The position numbers and the translations under genes were made by a program. The notes below the pieces were generated by a model. That model saw only the letters and a program-made list of their open reading frames with translations, ran no database searches and was not told the origin of the DNA. 64,000 bases of DNA, taken from Gorsachius magnificus. Taxonomy: Eukaryota; Chordata; Aves; Pelecaniformes; Ardeidae. Where the stretch lies: positions 4,324,984-4,388,983 of the forward strand of contig CM067082.1 in NCBI GenBank assembly GCA_034008185.1, given 5' to 3'. Below are positions 1 to 10,551 of this stretch, piece after piece (the stretch's first letter is position 1; each line of letters opens with the position of its first letter).

Positions 1-994
1 GTTACTTGCAGTCCTGCCAGCGCTCAGCCGCAGACTTCCATTGGTGATTTTGCTCAATAAGCCTTTTTTTTTTTTTTCTTAAGAACAAAACGCTTCTTAA
101 AAAGCAACGTTCCACAAACAGATTGGGATGTTGGCTTGGTTTTTTGGAGGGTCACAGCCTCCCAGCTCTGCTCTTGCTCTAGGGAAGACGCAACATGGTT
201 GGGTGCAATTTTCAGCCCTCATGGGAGCAAGGTCTTAAATAACCTCACCACATCCGAGCTAAGTGAGCTCACGCCCTCATTGCTGGATGCGGGAGTTAAT
301 TTTTCTTGCTTCTGCCGTGCACAACGGCCTTCTCTGTGCCGCTCCTGCAGCCTGGGGCAAGCGGACATTCGGGTGCAACTCCAGGCGATGCTGGCTCGGC
401 ACATGTTCCCAAGCTGGGCGGCCACCCGGGGCCCACTTCATGCGAACAGAGTCAGCAGCTGGGAAATTGCAGAGCAAAGTGCCTCCCTGGTAATTCCCAG
501 CTGCCATTAAAGCGGCTTTAAAATAAATTCCCTCAAAGAGCAATTCCAAGTATTTGAGGGTTTGAACTTTTCCGGAGAAGGGTTTGGGAGCTGCTGGCTA
601 CCACACTGCACCCTGGCACGGTGGAAAGGCGCCAGGGAAATTGGCCTTGATTATCCCAACCTCTAGCAAACCCTTTTTTAATGTATATATTCTGTTTATT
701 TACTAGCTGCACGTGCGACGTGATGGTCCGAAATGGAACCCTGCTGGAAGCCAAGCTTGCATTAAACTGGGAGGATGGGTTGCTGGGCGGTATCCTGGGC
801 TGCAAGCAATGCCCAGGCTCGGCGACCCTCACCGTCCCCTCGTACCTGGCTGCCAGTGCTTACCCAGGGGCGCAGCCTGGACCAGGCACCCCTCACTGTG
901 CATTCCTCGGCCAGCTCTGCTTGGTAACATGGGCACAACAGAAAACAAACTTTGCAGCGAGCCTTGTTCTCCCAGAGCCCCTGAAGCTTGCTTT

Positions 995-1063
995 AAAAAA
1001 AAAAAAAAAAAAAAAAAATACTTTGGAGCAATGTGGTCTTTTTTTTTTTTTCCTTTTTTTTTT
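995..1063. repeat. A24 tract followed by T13 and T10 tracts
   Basis: A run of 24 A (995-1018) is followed 20 bases later by 13 T (1039-1051), two C and 10 T (1054-1063). The A and T runs are complementary and could pair as a hairpin. The A run may be the tail of an old retroposed sequence, but no parent sequence is recognisable just upstream. Confidence 0.85.
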
Positions 1064-2061
1064 CACATGCTCATGAAAATTCTCATACCAAACCAGTAAC
1101 CTCTCCTGCCCCCAGTTCATTATTTTTTAAGGTGGTGTTAGGGGGCTTTTAAGAGGAGGCTTGTCCAGCCCGGCTTCCCAGCCCCTGCATCCCCTCCTCA
1201 TCTGCACCCCGGCAGTGCCAAATTACAGCTTTGCGCTTGCTTACATGGCAGGCAGAGACAGGGATTTTGGTCAACAAAACAGGAAAATTTGTCTCTTCCC
1301 AACCCTGAAAGGCTCTGGACGCTGGTGTTCCCTGGGGTGATGCATCCCAGGGGGTCCATCCTGCTGGTCATGGGGATGTCCCCGTGAGGCTGGGTACCTC
1401 GAGCCGAGGACAGCCAAGCCTTTCGTTGCAAGGATGGTGCTGGGCTCCTGCCAAAGTCCCCTCTCTGGGGCCCTGCCACCCGTGCAAGCACCTCCAGGCT
1501 GAAGGCTGGTGATAAAACCCATGATCCAGGCTACCTCCCACCCCGCTCCATGCCCTGAATGATAGGGATGCTGATAGCAGGGCCGCATCCAGGCAGGGAG
1601 CTTGCCCCTCTGCATGCATGCTCAAAGGGGCTGGGGATGAACTAAGCCAGTTTGGGGTAAAACCACCCTAGAAACCCCATTACAGTGGGGGTTTCCTCCC
1701 CACGCACCCTTCATTGCCGTGGCTCACCCGCTTCCGGCTCAAACCGATTTTGTTCGTGGGCAGTCCTTTGCTCTGGCAACTTCTTAATTAACTTTCTGTC
1801 ACATATGTAATTTTTTAAATGTGGGGTTGTTTTTTTTTTCTGTGTGGACACAGCAGAGCTGTCTCCCGAGGTGGGAAAAAACACATCTTGCTGCTTAAGG
1901 ACAGGTAGAGAAACCAGCAAATTGCATAGGGAGGTTTGCCATGGATGGGACAGCAATGGGTGCAGCCCCAGCCCAAAGTCGCATCCACCGGACCACACAC
2001 TTAGTTCTCTTGGGTTTTTTTTTTTTCCTCCAAAACTAATCCCTCCAGCCCCTTAGGCTTT

Positions 2062-2079
2062 TTGTTGTTGTTGTTGTTG
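2062..2079 (+). repeat. (TTG)6 microsatellite
   Basis: Six perfect TTG units lie directly in the sequence, preceded by a short T run. This is an ordinary trinucleotide microsatellite. Confidence 0.9.
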
Positions 2080-3418
2080 CTCCTCTCTGAATTCCTTCTA
2101 ATTTGCAGGCTAGCTGCCAGCATACAAGGCGCTATAAAAAGGGGACTTGTTCTTCAAGCTTCCCTCCGGTGCACAGCATTTGCACAAATAGCAACACGCT
2201 TGACAAGTAGGTCTGATTCCCCCTGCTCTTGCTGAGATGCTTGTAGGGTGCTTGGGGAGTAGAGGCGCTGTCTTTAAGACAAGCCAAGTTGAATTTCACA
2301 GAGGACCCTGAGCCCAAATCCCAGCTGGTGTTGAAGCTCTTATCAGCTGCAAAAATGGAGCCGTGCCTTTTTATTTTTCTCCCCATGCAGCTTCCCTCTC
2401 TCCGAAAGCAAGCAGATGCGGTTTGCACATTCCTCCATACCCCACCGGCACAGGTATGGCTGCTGGGCAGGATGCGGGCTGTGGCAGAAGACCCACATCC
2501 CGCCAAAGCCAGCCCCAGGGCCACCACTGATTTTTGGCTGGTCTGGAGACTGGTCTCCCCCGCTGTTACAGACAGCCGCGACGCAAACCCCCTGCCGGCT
2601 TCCTTCTTAAAACTAATGAGCCGTTTGACCCTGGCAAGTCCTCTGGGAAAGCCGCTGCTGGAGCCTTGCTGCTTGCACGGATACAAACTGCTCTCGTTTC
2701 CAGCTTAAATTTATTTGTGGATGACTTGTACCCATTTGGCCTTGTTCTTCTTGTACCCACACTGGCTTTTAGCTCAGATGGCTCTTTTCCCTGGTATTTA
2801 TCTTCTGGCGGGCTGTACCGAGTGCCGTGGGTCTGCCAACATAAATTCGCCCAGTGGTCCTGGTTGAGAAGGGATGGAGGGGGTGGAAGGGCATGGAGGT
2901 TTCCCCATCCCTGTGGTGGAGATGGCCCCATCTGCAGCTTGTCCTCCTCTTGATGGAGGAAATGCCTCTCAGCATCCTCACCAGCGATGGTCCCAATCTG
3001 CAGAAGGACACCCCAACCATCCTCCCCACTGACAAAAGGCTTTGCAATTGGAAGCGGTCATCTGATATCATTAGCATCTTCCTCTTTTGCAATGCAAAAG
3101 CCATTTGGGCAGAGGATGAGGGGTTTTTTTTTCCTAATGCAGCCTTCAGTAACACCCTTCCCTCTCCTTTTGGTTGGCAGCCTCCGGTAGCCAGCACTGC
3201 ACGTGCTCCTGGCCTTGCTAATCTCGTGCTAATCTCAGCCCTGGTCTTCTGAAGCAAAAGTTTCCTGTGCATGGCTGTGCCAGGTGCTTTGCTCAAAGGC
3301 TGAAGTGAATTTACACCACTTAAGTATATCAGAGCAAAATATGCATGCGACTCCCTACCACCCATCCCCCTTGGGGTGCATTGGGCTGTCTGGGATGCAA
3401 GACGTTTTGATTAAAACC

Positions 3419-4372
3419 TGTACTGGGTTTTCCTGGCAAGGTTTTGGTAGCAGGGAGGGCTATAGGGGTGGCTTCTGTGGGAAAAGACCAGAAACTTCCC
3501 TCATGTCTGACAGAGGCAACGCCAGCCGGCTCCAAGATGGACCCGCCGCTGGCCAAGGCCGAGCCCATCAGCAATGGTGGTAGCACCTCTGGGATAACGT
3601 ATTTAAGAAGGCAAAAAACCCTCCTGTGGAGCAGCAGATGGAAAGAGGAATGAAAGCATGAGAGGAGCAGCCCTGCAGCCCCCCAGGCCAGTGCAGCAGG
3701 AGGGCAGGAGGAGCTCCAGGCGCCGGAGAAGAGATTCCCCTCAGCCCCTGGAGCAGCCCATGGTGGGGCAGGCTGTGCCCCGGCCCGGGGGAGCAGATCC
3801 CCACCTGCAGCCCGGGCAGGACCCCACGCCGGAGCAGGGGGGTGCCCGAAGGAGGCTGTGCCCCCGTGGGAAGCCCGCGCTGGAGCAGGCTCCTGGCAGG
3901 GCCTGTGGCCCCGTGGGGAGAGGAGCCCAGGCTGGGGCAGGTTTGCTGCGGGGGGGCCCCAGGGGGGGGCGGGGAGGGGGCCTGCCCTGAGGAAGAAGAA
4001 GCAGCAGGGACAGCGTGTGGTGAACTGACCCCAACCCCCATTCCTTGTCCCTCTGCGCCCCTGGGGGAAGGAGGGAGAGAAAATTGGGAGTAAGGTTAAG
4101 CCTGGGAAGAAGGGAAAGGTAGGAGGTGTTTTAAGATTTAGTTTTTATTTCTCGTTATCCTATTCCGATTTGATTGGTAATAAATAAAATTAATTTTCCC
4201 CAAGTTGAGCCTGTTTTGCCCATGACAGTAACTGGTGAATGATCTCTCCCTGTCCTTATCTCGACCCATGAGCCTTTCGTTATATTTTCTTTCCCCTGTC
4301 CAGCTGAGGATGGGGCGTGATAGAGCAGCTTTGGTGTCACCTTGCATCCAGCCAGGGTCAACCCCCCCCCCA
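3419..4372 (+). mobile_element. Solo LTR of an avian endogenous retrovirus (ERVL-like)
   Basis: A 954 bp element begins TGTACTGGG and ends in a C run plus CA. It is flanked by the 5 bp direct repeat AAACC (3414-3418 and 4373-4377), which fits a target-site duplication. The body has a GC-rich middle made of degenerate units with GTGGG and CTGGAGCAG cores (about 3700-3990). An AT-rich stretch follows with overlapping AATAAA signals at 4179-4184 and 4183-4188, then a T/C-rich tail. I recognise the overall sequence as a common bird LTR. Five-base duplications fit class III (ERVL-like) elements, but the exact family name is not certain. No gag, pol or env remnant lies on either side, so it is a solo LTR. 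The 110-codon frame inside it (3658-3990) is LTR sequence, not a gene. Confidence 0.78.
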
Positions 4373-4777
4373 AAACCCTACCAGGGGGGTTTGACGCTTC
4401 ATGCACGAGACCTTGCAAAACTCTGCGCTCAGGGTGGCGTCTGGGAGCCTGCTCAGATACAGAAGAGCTGTGAGGTGTTTGCCTTCCCCCCAGGAGTGGT
4501 AATTTCTCATCTTGGGGTCTCGTTTCCCCCACCCGTTCTTTTCCCTGCCACCTTTGACAGCTTTGTTGCGGGTTTTCTTTGCACGTGGACGCCTTTTTGC
4601 ACTTTCGTTGGAAGCTCTGTGCTTACTCCTGGTGATGCTGAGATGCTGGTTTGCCCGTCCCAGTTTGGACCCCTGTCTTCTCCTTGGCAGGCAGAGCTCG
4701 CCTGGTACCTTTGATGGAAAGGAAGATGCTCCAGATGCCATCATTCACCAGCTCCTTACTTCCTCCAAGTTTATATT
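4373..4777. other. Intergenic DNA between LTR and CR1
   Basis: About 400 bases of unique-looking DNA. It has T-rich stretches but no domain-bearing frame and no recognisable repeat. Confidence 0.5.
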
Positions 4778-5104
4778 TACAAATATCTTAAGGGTGGTTG
4801 TCACGAGGACGGAGCCAGACTCTTCTCAGTGGTGCCCAGCGACAGGACAAGGGGCAATAGACACAAACTGAAGCAGAAGAGGTTCCAGTTGAATATGAGG
4901 AAGAACTTCTTTACTTTGAGGGTGACACAGCCCTGGAACAGGCTGCCCAGGGGGGTTGTGGAGTCTCCTTCTCTGGAGATATTCAAAGCCCGCCTGGACG
5001 ATGTCCTGTGCAGCCTGCTCTGGGTGAGCCTGCTTGAGCAGGAGGGTTGGACTGGATGATCTCCTGAGGTCCCTTCCAACCCTTGCCATTCTGTGATTCT
5101 GTGA
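4778..5104 (+). mobile_element. CR1 LINE, 3' fragment (sense on +)
   Basis: The last ~330 bases of a 5'-truncated CR1. It reads through the C-terminal end of ORF2, with frames matching [21 protein letters not shown] and [22 protein letters not shown]. It then continues into the CR1 3' UTR with GGTTGGACTGGATGATC, and ends in the CR1-typical terminal octamer-like repeat ATTCTGTG. It belongs to the same subtype as the copy at 35,228-35,745, both having the '[15 protein letters not shown]' / 'YFEGD' type end. It is non-coding today. Confidence 0.93.
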
Positions 5105-8100
5105 AGTTCTCCTTTAGTCAAGAACCTATTTTTGTTTCTTTTTTTTTTCATCCTGCCTAGTCTAAACTGCACCAGCGTGTGTCCATTTGAGGCAGGGTTT
5201 TATATTCCCCTGCAGTGTCCTTCCATCATGCCGCGCCCTCGTTAAACGACATGTAAATTGGAATCATCGAGGAGGAGCTGGGCTCTGCGGTTATTAGCAG
5301 GATTATTCTCATCTCCCACAGTTTGCAGCAAAGCTGCTCAGCTGGTATAACGCAATTCCCTGTAACGCTCATCTCCGCTGTCGGGGAGAGCGATGCTAAT
5401 CTGGCACTGAGGATCAGCAGCAGGGAGGAAAACCAGTAGACCCCATTGCTTCTTTCCACCTTAACTGGTTTCTGATCCCGAGCTCCTCTTCTCCAAGCCG
5501 TGGTTGTTAAGCACATCACATCGGGCATTAACTTTCCACCCCGAGTCTTTTCCGAGCAGCCTGTGGGCTCCTTCGCAGCTGCAGCTCCAGCGTGGGAGTG
5601 CGTCGCATCCCGCGCTCGTCGGTGGTATTGCTGGTTTTGCTTTTTGCATCGTGTTTCTCGACACCTAAATCAGCAGCCATGGCTTCCAGCCCTCATGGTG
5701 GGTGCAGCTGGGCATTTTTCTCTCTGCAGTCATTCTTCCACATTTCTCCGTCCCTGTTTATTTGATTTCTCACTGTATTTAAAGCCAGGGGTGGTCAGTG
5801 TGTGTTTTGCAACCTTCTGCTCCTGTTATTCATTTCTTAGAAACGAAGGGGATGGAACCACAAGCAATAAAGAGCCTGAGGTTTGAGGCTTGCCTGTTTA
5901 TTTGTCAAAGCTAGAAACGTAGTGGCTGAAGAGGACGAGAGGAAATCCTCAGCGCAAATGTACCTCAATTAAATTCAGGCTTGCGTAAGTCAAAACTGAG
6001 GGCGGGGGGGGCATAGCCGTAGCAGCTGGAAGTGGGGGGATTTCCTCCTGCCGCAGTTGTAGATGGAAGTGTTATCACTGCCATTACTGCAAATAACACC
6101 TTAGTTTTGCCTTTTGCACATCGTTTTTCCACCCCCCAGGCTGGCTTTCCTGCACCATGCTCAGCTGGCACCAGGGGAGAAGTGCTGCCCTTCTCGGTGG
6201 CACCTTGGCACCACTTGCAGTGGGCTTGCACACGGCTAGTGGCAAGTGGGGGGCTGTAAACCAGCCCCAGGGATGCAAATCCCGGCCAGGAGGCTGAGGC
6301 CGGCCATGAGCTGCTGGGGAGAGGTGATGAGGAGCAGCAGGATAGCTCAGACCCCGAAGATGCTCTGAAGCCCAAAAAGGATAAAAGTAGTGTCGGGATC
6401 CTTAAAGAGGGTTGAGGATTGCTTAAGATCTTCTCGTTCGGAAGCGGCAATTACCAGATGAAAGGGAACATCTTCAACCAGGCACTTTGGAGCATCTGTT
6501 TTGAGTTTCACGCATGTGTTTGGGGAAGCGGGGAAGGCTGCTCACTGGGTTGATGGCTGGGCAAGGCGGAGGATGTCCTTCAGGGAATATGGCTGGTTGC
6601 TTACAAAATGTGTTTTGACACCAGGAGCAATTTCCACATCTCTCCTCCTTTTCGGACAGTGTCATCAATAACTTTCCAAAGTGCTAATGCTGGGCAGGAG
6701 CTGGATTTCTGCTCATGGGAGGGCAAGGAGCCGTCTCTACATGAAGCGGTGAGCGGGGGGGACGTGCACGTGGTTTTCTTTTTCCGTTCTGCCCCTCCTC
6801 GCTACAGAGGAGGCATTGGCATGTAATTACTGCCTGCTTTAATCCAGCCAGACCAACTGTCTTTCTGGCAAACGTAAATACAGTAGGAGCCAAAGGTTAT
6901 TGCACGCCCTAAATAAAACCATTACAGCCCCGGGGCCTCACCCAAGCCCAGTCTGCAAAGCATCCAGGACCAGCTCGGTTCAGTTTTCCTGAGCTCGGAA
7001 GACTTGGTTTGATGGCAATGACCCGTAACTTTTTTTTTCTTGACTTAGTTTCCCCCTGCAAAGCCACCTGCATGCTTGTGGCTGCCGTGGCACCTGCCAG
7101 GAGCAGCACATCTGGCCGGCATTAGCGAGCCCACAGCAGGATGCGTTTGGTTCAGGGTTTTCTTGCAAAAATTATTAGCGGCTTTAATTGAAACCAGAGG
7201 CGGGCAAAGGCACATCACACGGACGCGCGCCACTGGCAGGCATGTACTGCTCAACGTGGCTGTGACCAGCATCCTCACAAACCACTGCTAGATGCAATCC
7301 CAATGTTCTGCCCATCAGTTGGATGGACGGAGATGTCGGGCACTACACAAGGACCCACTTGGCCTGGAGGAGCCACCCAGGAGCCAGTGCCATCCCACCG
7401 GGCTTTTCTTCCAGCTACTGCTCTGAACTGGGATTTACTCTGAAACCCAGAGGATTTAACCTTCTATCCCTGAGCAAATTCAGCCCGAAGTGGTGCATGA
7501 CCTCACCCAAATCTCAAGAAGAGGTAAATATTGCATCACGCTGAGCGTGCTGTATCCTTTGCCCCAGTCCGAGAAGCTCTGCCCGAATCCACCCTGCTGC
7601 AGGGACAAGGCAGGCCAGGGAGGAGTTACATGATGGGAAAGGTTTTTTCCTCGCCACACAGTTTGATTATCGGTGTTTCAGCATTTGCAATGTGATGGAC
7701 ACTGGTCCTGCCCCCGTGCAAGGCTGCCCTGGCTGCTGGCATCCCTACAGAGCTGCCGGCGAGAAGGAATTGGGTTTCACAACCCATCTTTCCAAGCTCC
7801 CACAAGATTACTGGAGGGAGAGGAACGTGCCGGAGAAAATATCCCAACTGCTGTTAAAAGGCACAGCTTTCTCTGCCCCTTTCTGGGACAGCCATTCCTC
7901 CACCACAGCAGAGGTCTGGCTGGCAGCACCCGCTGAAGCCAGCCCCGTGTCACCTCCCTGTGTCACCCTAGGGTGCCTTTGCCCTCCTGGCCTCCCCTTA
8001 TTGCAAATAATTGCAATCATGATAAGCAGGCTCTTATAGGAAGAAACTCTTTGCTTTTTCCTCACGGTGCTCCTGGGTCGGAGCTCAGTCACTTTATATC

Positions 8101-9403
8101 TGGACAATAAATCTCCAGGCTCGCCAGGACACACCCGCCACACAAGGCAGTAATGCCTCTTAAATAATGGGCCTGCCAGATGCTTGTTCTGTCTGGGTGA
8201 AGAGCATGCCAGCCAGTTGCAGGCATCTGTAAATCATTTGCCAGGAGAGCGCCATCAGCGCAGGAGTCTCAGTCGAATCCCTTTTGGCCAACCCTTTCAA
8301 AGCATGGTGAAGGTTTCTGGGCTACCCGGAGCGGAAACATCTGTGAGCTGCGGCAGCCTGCGGTCCCGGGCTGAAAGATGAATCCCACGTGTCTCGGAAG
8401 GAAGGTGGAGAAATCTTCCTCCTTGGTCCTTCTGCTTCTGAAAGGTATGAAATCCTTGTCAGGCAAAGGCTAAGTTAGTCCATTTTCTTGACCCCACTCT
8501 TTGCATTTGCTGTTGCTTCAAAACGCTGGAAGCATCAGATGATGAGATGTGATCCTGGGCAGTGGAGGGCACTGGGGAAGCTTGAACTGGTTTGGTGTTG
8601 GGTCATCTCCTCCTGGGTGATGGGGCATGGAAAAGGCTGAAAGTGGAGATGGCTTTCTCTGACGTGCCTTCTCTGTTGGGTCGTCTTTTGGAGCTCCACA
8701 ACCCCAGTCCATGCGTTTTGCCTCCAGCAAGAACACCTACAAGTTCTCTGCAGAAGGTCTCGCTGCATCTGGGGATGATGGCTGGGCCGTTGCACGCACC
8801 CTGGTTTCTATCCCAGGCTCATTACAAGCTTCTTGGACTCTCTCAGGCGGCTTTGGCAGGTGCTGTGCTTTTCTAGCTCCAGTGCCGGGGAGCCCCGGCC
8901 ACAACCATAAAGTTTTTCCCCAACTATTAGAAAGTGGTTACACTCCTTGCATGGCTTTTCATTGCCAGAAGCTGGTAAGTAGATGGGTCCTGCACAAATA
9001 ATAAACTTCTCAAGGGCAGGGAGTCAAAATACCCCTAGGCTTGTTTGGTGGAAAAAGGTTAACCAGCATGAAGTCTATGAATTCATGCTGACCCAACTTT
9101 GTTGACAAAATACGGTGTTATTAATTGGAGTTGCAGGCAAACTGCCTGGGGATGTTTAGAAGGAGCTTGTCCATCACAAGGGCCAAGATTTCCCTGGGAG
9201 AAGATCTGGCTGGGCTCTTCAGAGATGCACCTAAAGTCTTGGCCATGGCTCTGGTTTGGGATTTTCTTGCTGAGGATGAGGTGTGTAGGGGTCTCGGTCT
9301 CCCACAGTGGCCACAGGAGCATGGGGATTCACCACCAGTGGAGCTGCAGCAGAGAAGGACAGGAGGAGCCCACCAAGAAGCCAGGCACTGGGTGACTCCT
9401 TTA
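5105..9403. other. Intergenic DNA; possible conserved non-coding blocks
   Basis: No gene is recognised. Two stretches have the lower-CpG, motif-dense look of regulatory DNA. The first is 5222-5420, with GGATTA at 5300-5305 and a CAGCTG E-box near 5340. The second is about 8000-8030, with two TTGCAA palindromes four bases apart followed by GATAAG. An AATAAA at 5866-5871 has no upstream gene to serve. A 9 bp inverted repeat lies at 9064-9090. These are visual impressions; conservation was not tested. Confidence 0.45.
9064..9090. repeat. 9 bp perfect inverted repeat
   Basis: The arm CAGCATGAA (9064-9072) is perfectly complementary to TTCATGCTG (9082-9090), with a 9-base loop. It has no terminator-like context and is probably a chance hairpin in intergenic DNA. 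Confidence 0.7.
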
Positions 9404-9504
9404 GAGCAAGGTGTTGATCCAGTGGAAGATGTCCCTGCTCATTGCACGGGGGTTGGACTAGATGACCTTTAAAGGTCCCTTCCAATCCAAACCATTCTAT
9501 AATT
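9404..9504 (+). mobile_element. CR1 LINE, short 3' tail (sense on +)
   Basis: About 100 bases matching the CR1 3' UTR: a gagcaa...gatcc start, GGGGTTGGACTAGATGACC, CCCTTCCAATCCAAACCATT, then the ATTCTAT terminal motif. It is severely 5'-truncated with no coding part. Confidence 0.88.
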
Positions 9505-9800
9505 ACTGTAATGAGACTCCTGGATCCCTAAATTTAGGTTTCTGCTCTCAAGCCGAATCCTACCCATAGCATCATTGCCTGGGCAGGAGCAACAGCTTCA
9601 CAGTGAAGGTGAAGTTCAGGAGTGTGACCTGTGCTGCTCCCAGCTTGGTCCTAAATATCAGCAGCTGCTGACCGCTGCGTTGGCATGGGAGACGCTCACT
9701 GTTGCCCTGCTGTTAGCCCAGCCCGGCGGCTTGTTTTAGACTGTGTTAGGGCAACCGTTGGTACATGGCCCTGGGTGCCACCGCAGCATTTCAACCGCAG

Positions 9801-10551
9801 AATCATAGAATCATAGAATGTTTTAGGTTGGAAGGGACCCCTAGAGGTCATCTAGTCCAACCCCCCTGCAGGGAGCAGGGACACTGCTAACTAGATCAGG
9901 TTGCTCAGAGCCCCGTCCAACCTGGCCTTGAATGTTCCCAGGGATGGGGCCTCCACTACCTCTCTGGGCAACCCATTCCAGTGTTTTACCACCCTCATTG
10001 TAAAGAATGTCTTCCTTATATCTAGTCTAAACCTACCCTGTTTTAGTTTAAAACCATTACCCCTTGTCCTGACACAGCTGGCCCTACTAAAAAGATTTTC
10101 CCCATCTTTCCTATAGGCCCCCTTTAGGTACTGAAAGGTTGCAATCAGGTCTCCCTGCAGCCTTCTCTTCTCCAGGCTGAACATGCCCAACTCTCTCAGC
10201 CTGTCCTCATAAGAGAGCGGCTCCAGCCCTCGGATCATTTTAGTAGCCCTCCTCTGGACCTGCTCCAACAGGTCCATGTCCTCCTTGTGCTGAGGGCTCC
10301 AGAGCTGGACACAGTACTCTAGGTGAGGTCTCACCAGAGCAGAGCAGAGGGGCAGAATCACCTCCCTTGACCTGCTGGCCACGCTTCTCCCGATGCAGCC
10401 CAGAGTAAGGTTGGCCTTCTGGGCTGCCAGCACACATTGTCGGCTCATGTCCAGCTTTTCATCCACCAGCACCCCCAAGTCCCTCTCGGCAGGGCTGCTC
10501 TCGATCCTTTCTTCCCCCAGCCTGTACTGATACTAGGGGTTACCCCGACCC
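9801..10551 (-). mobile_element. CR1 LINE, 3' fragment (sense on -)
   Basis: A 5'-truncated CR1 on the minus strand, starting at its ATTCTATG-type 3' terminal repeat near 9801. It contains a 195-codon frame (9891-10478) that encodes the C-terminal part of ORF2. Typical stretches are [35 protein letters not shown] and [19 protein letters not shown]. Sequence beyond 10,551 is unrelated, so the insertion broke off within the post-RT region. It is close in sequence to the copies at 28,994 and 51,258, which suggests one relatively recent subfamily. Confidence 0.95.

Larger units (their letters stand above)
1..3418. other. Intergenic DNA, no gene recognised
   Basis: No reading frame here has a recognisable domain, and the open frames are short and overlap on both strands, as expected for GC-rich non-coding DNA. 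Visible structure is limited to simple tracts: 14 T at 64-77, a long A run followed by T runs at 995-1063, and (TTG)6 at 2062-2079. The G+C content is moderate with occasional AT-rich islands. I see no tRNA-like cloverleaf, no CR1 tail and no LTR before 3419. Confidence 0.6.

Noticed and set aside
2132..2686. 184-codon minus-strand frame
   Set aside because: No motif, overlapped by frames on the other strand, and no splice-flanked or conserved appearance.
3658..3990. 110-codon Arg/Pro/Gly-rich frame
   Set aside because: It is entirely within the LTR body and is explained by its GC-rich degenerate tandem units.
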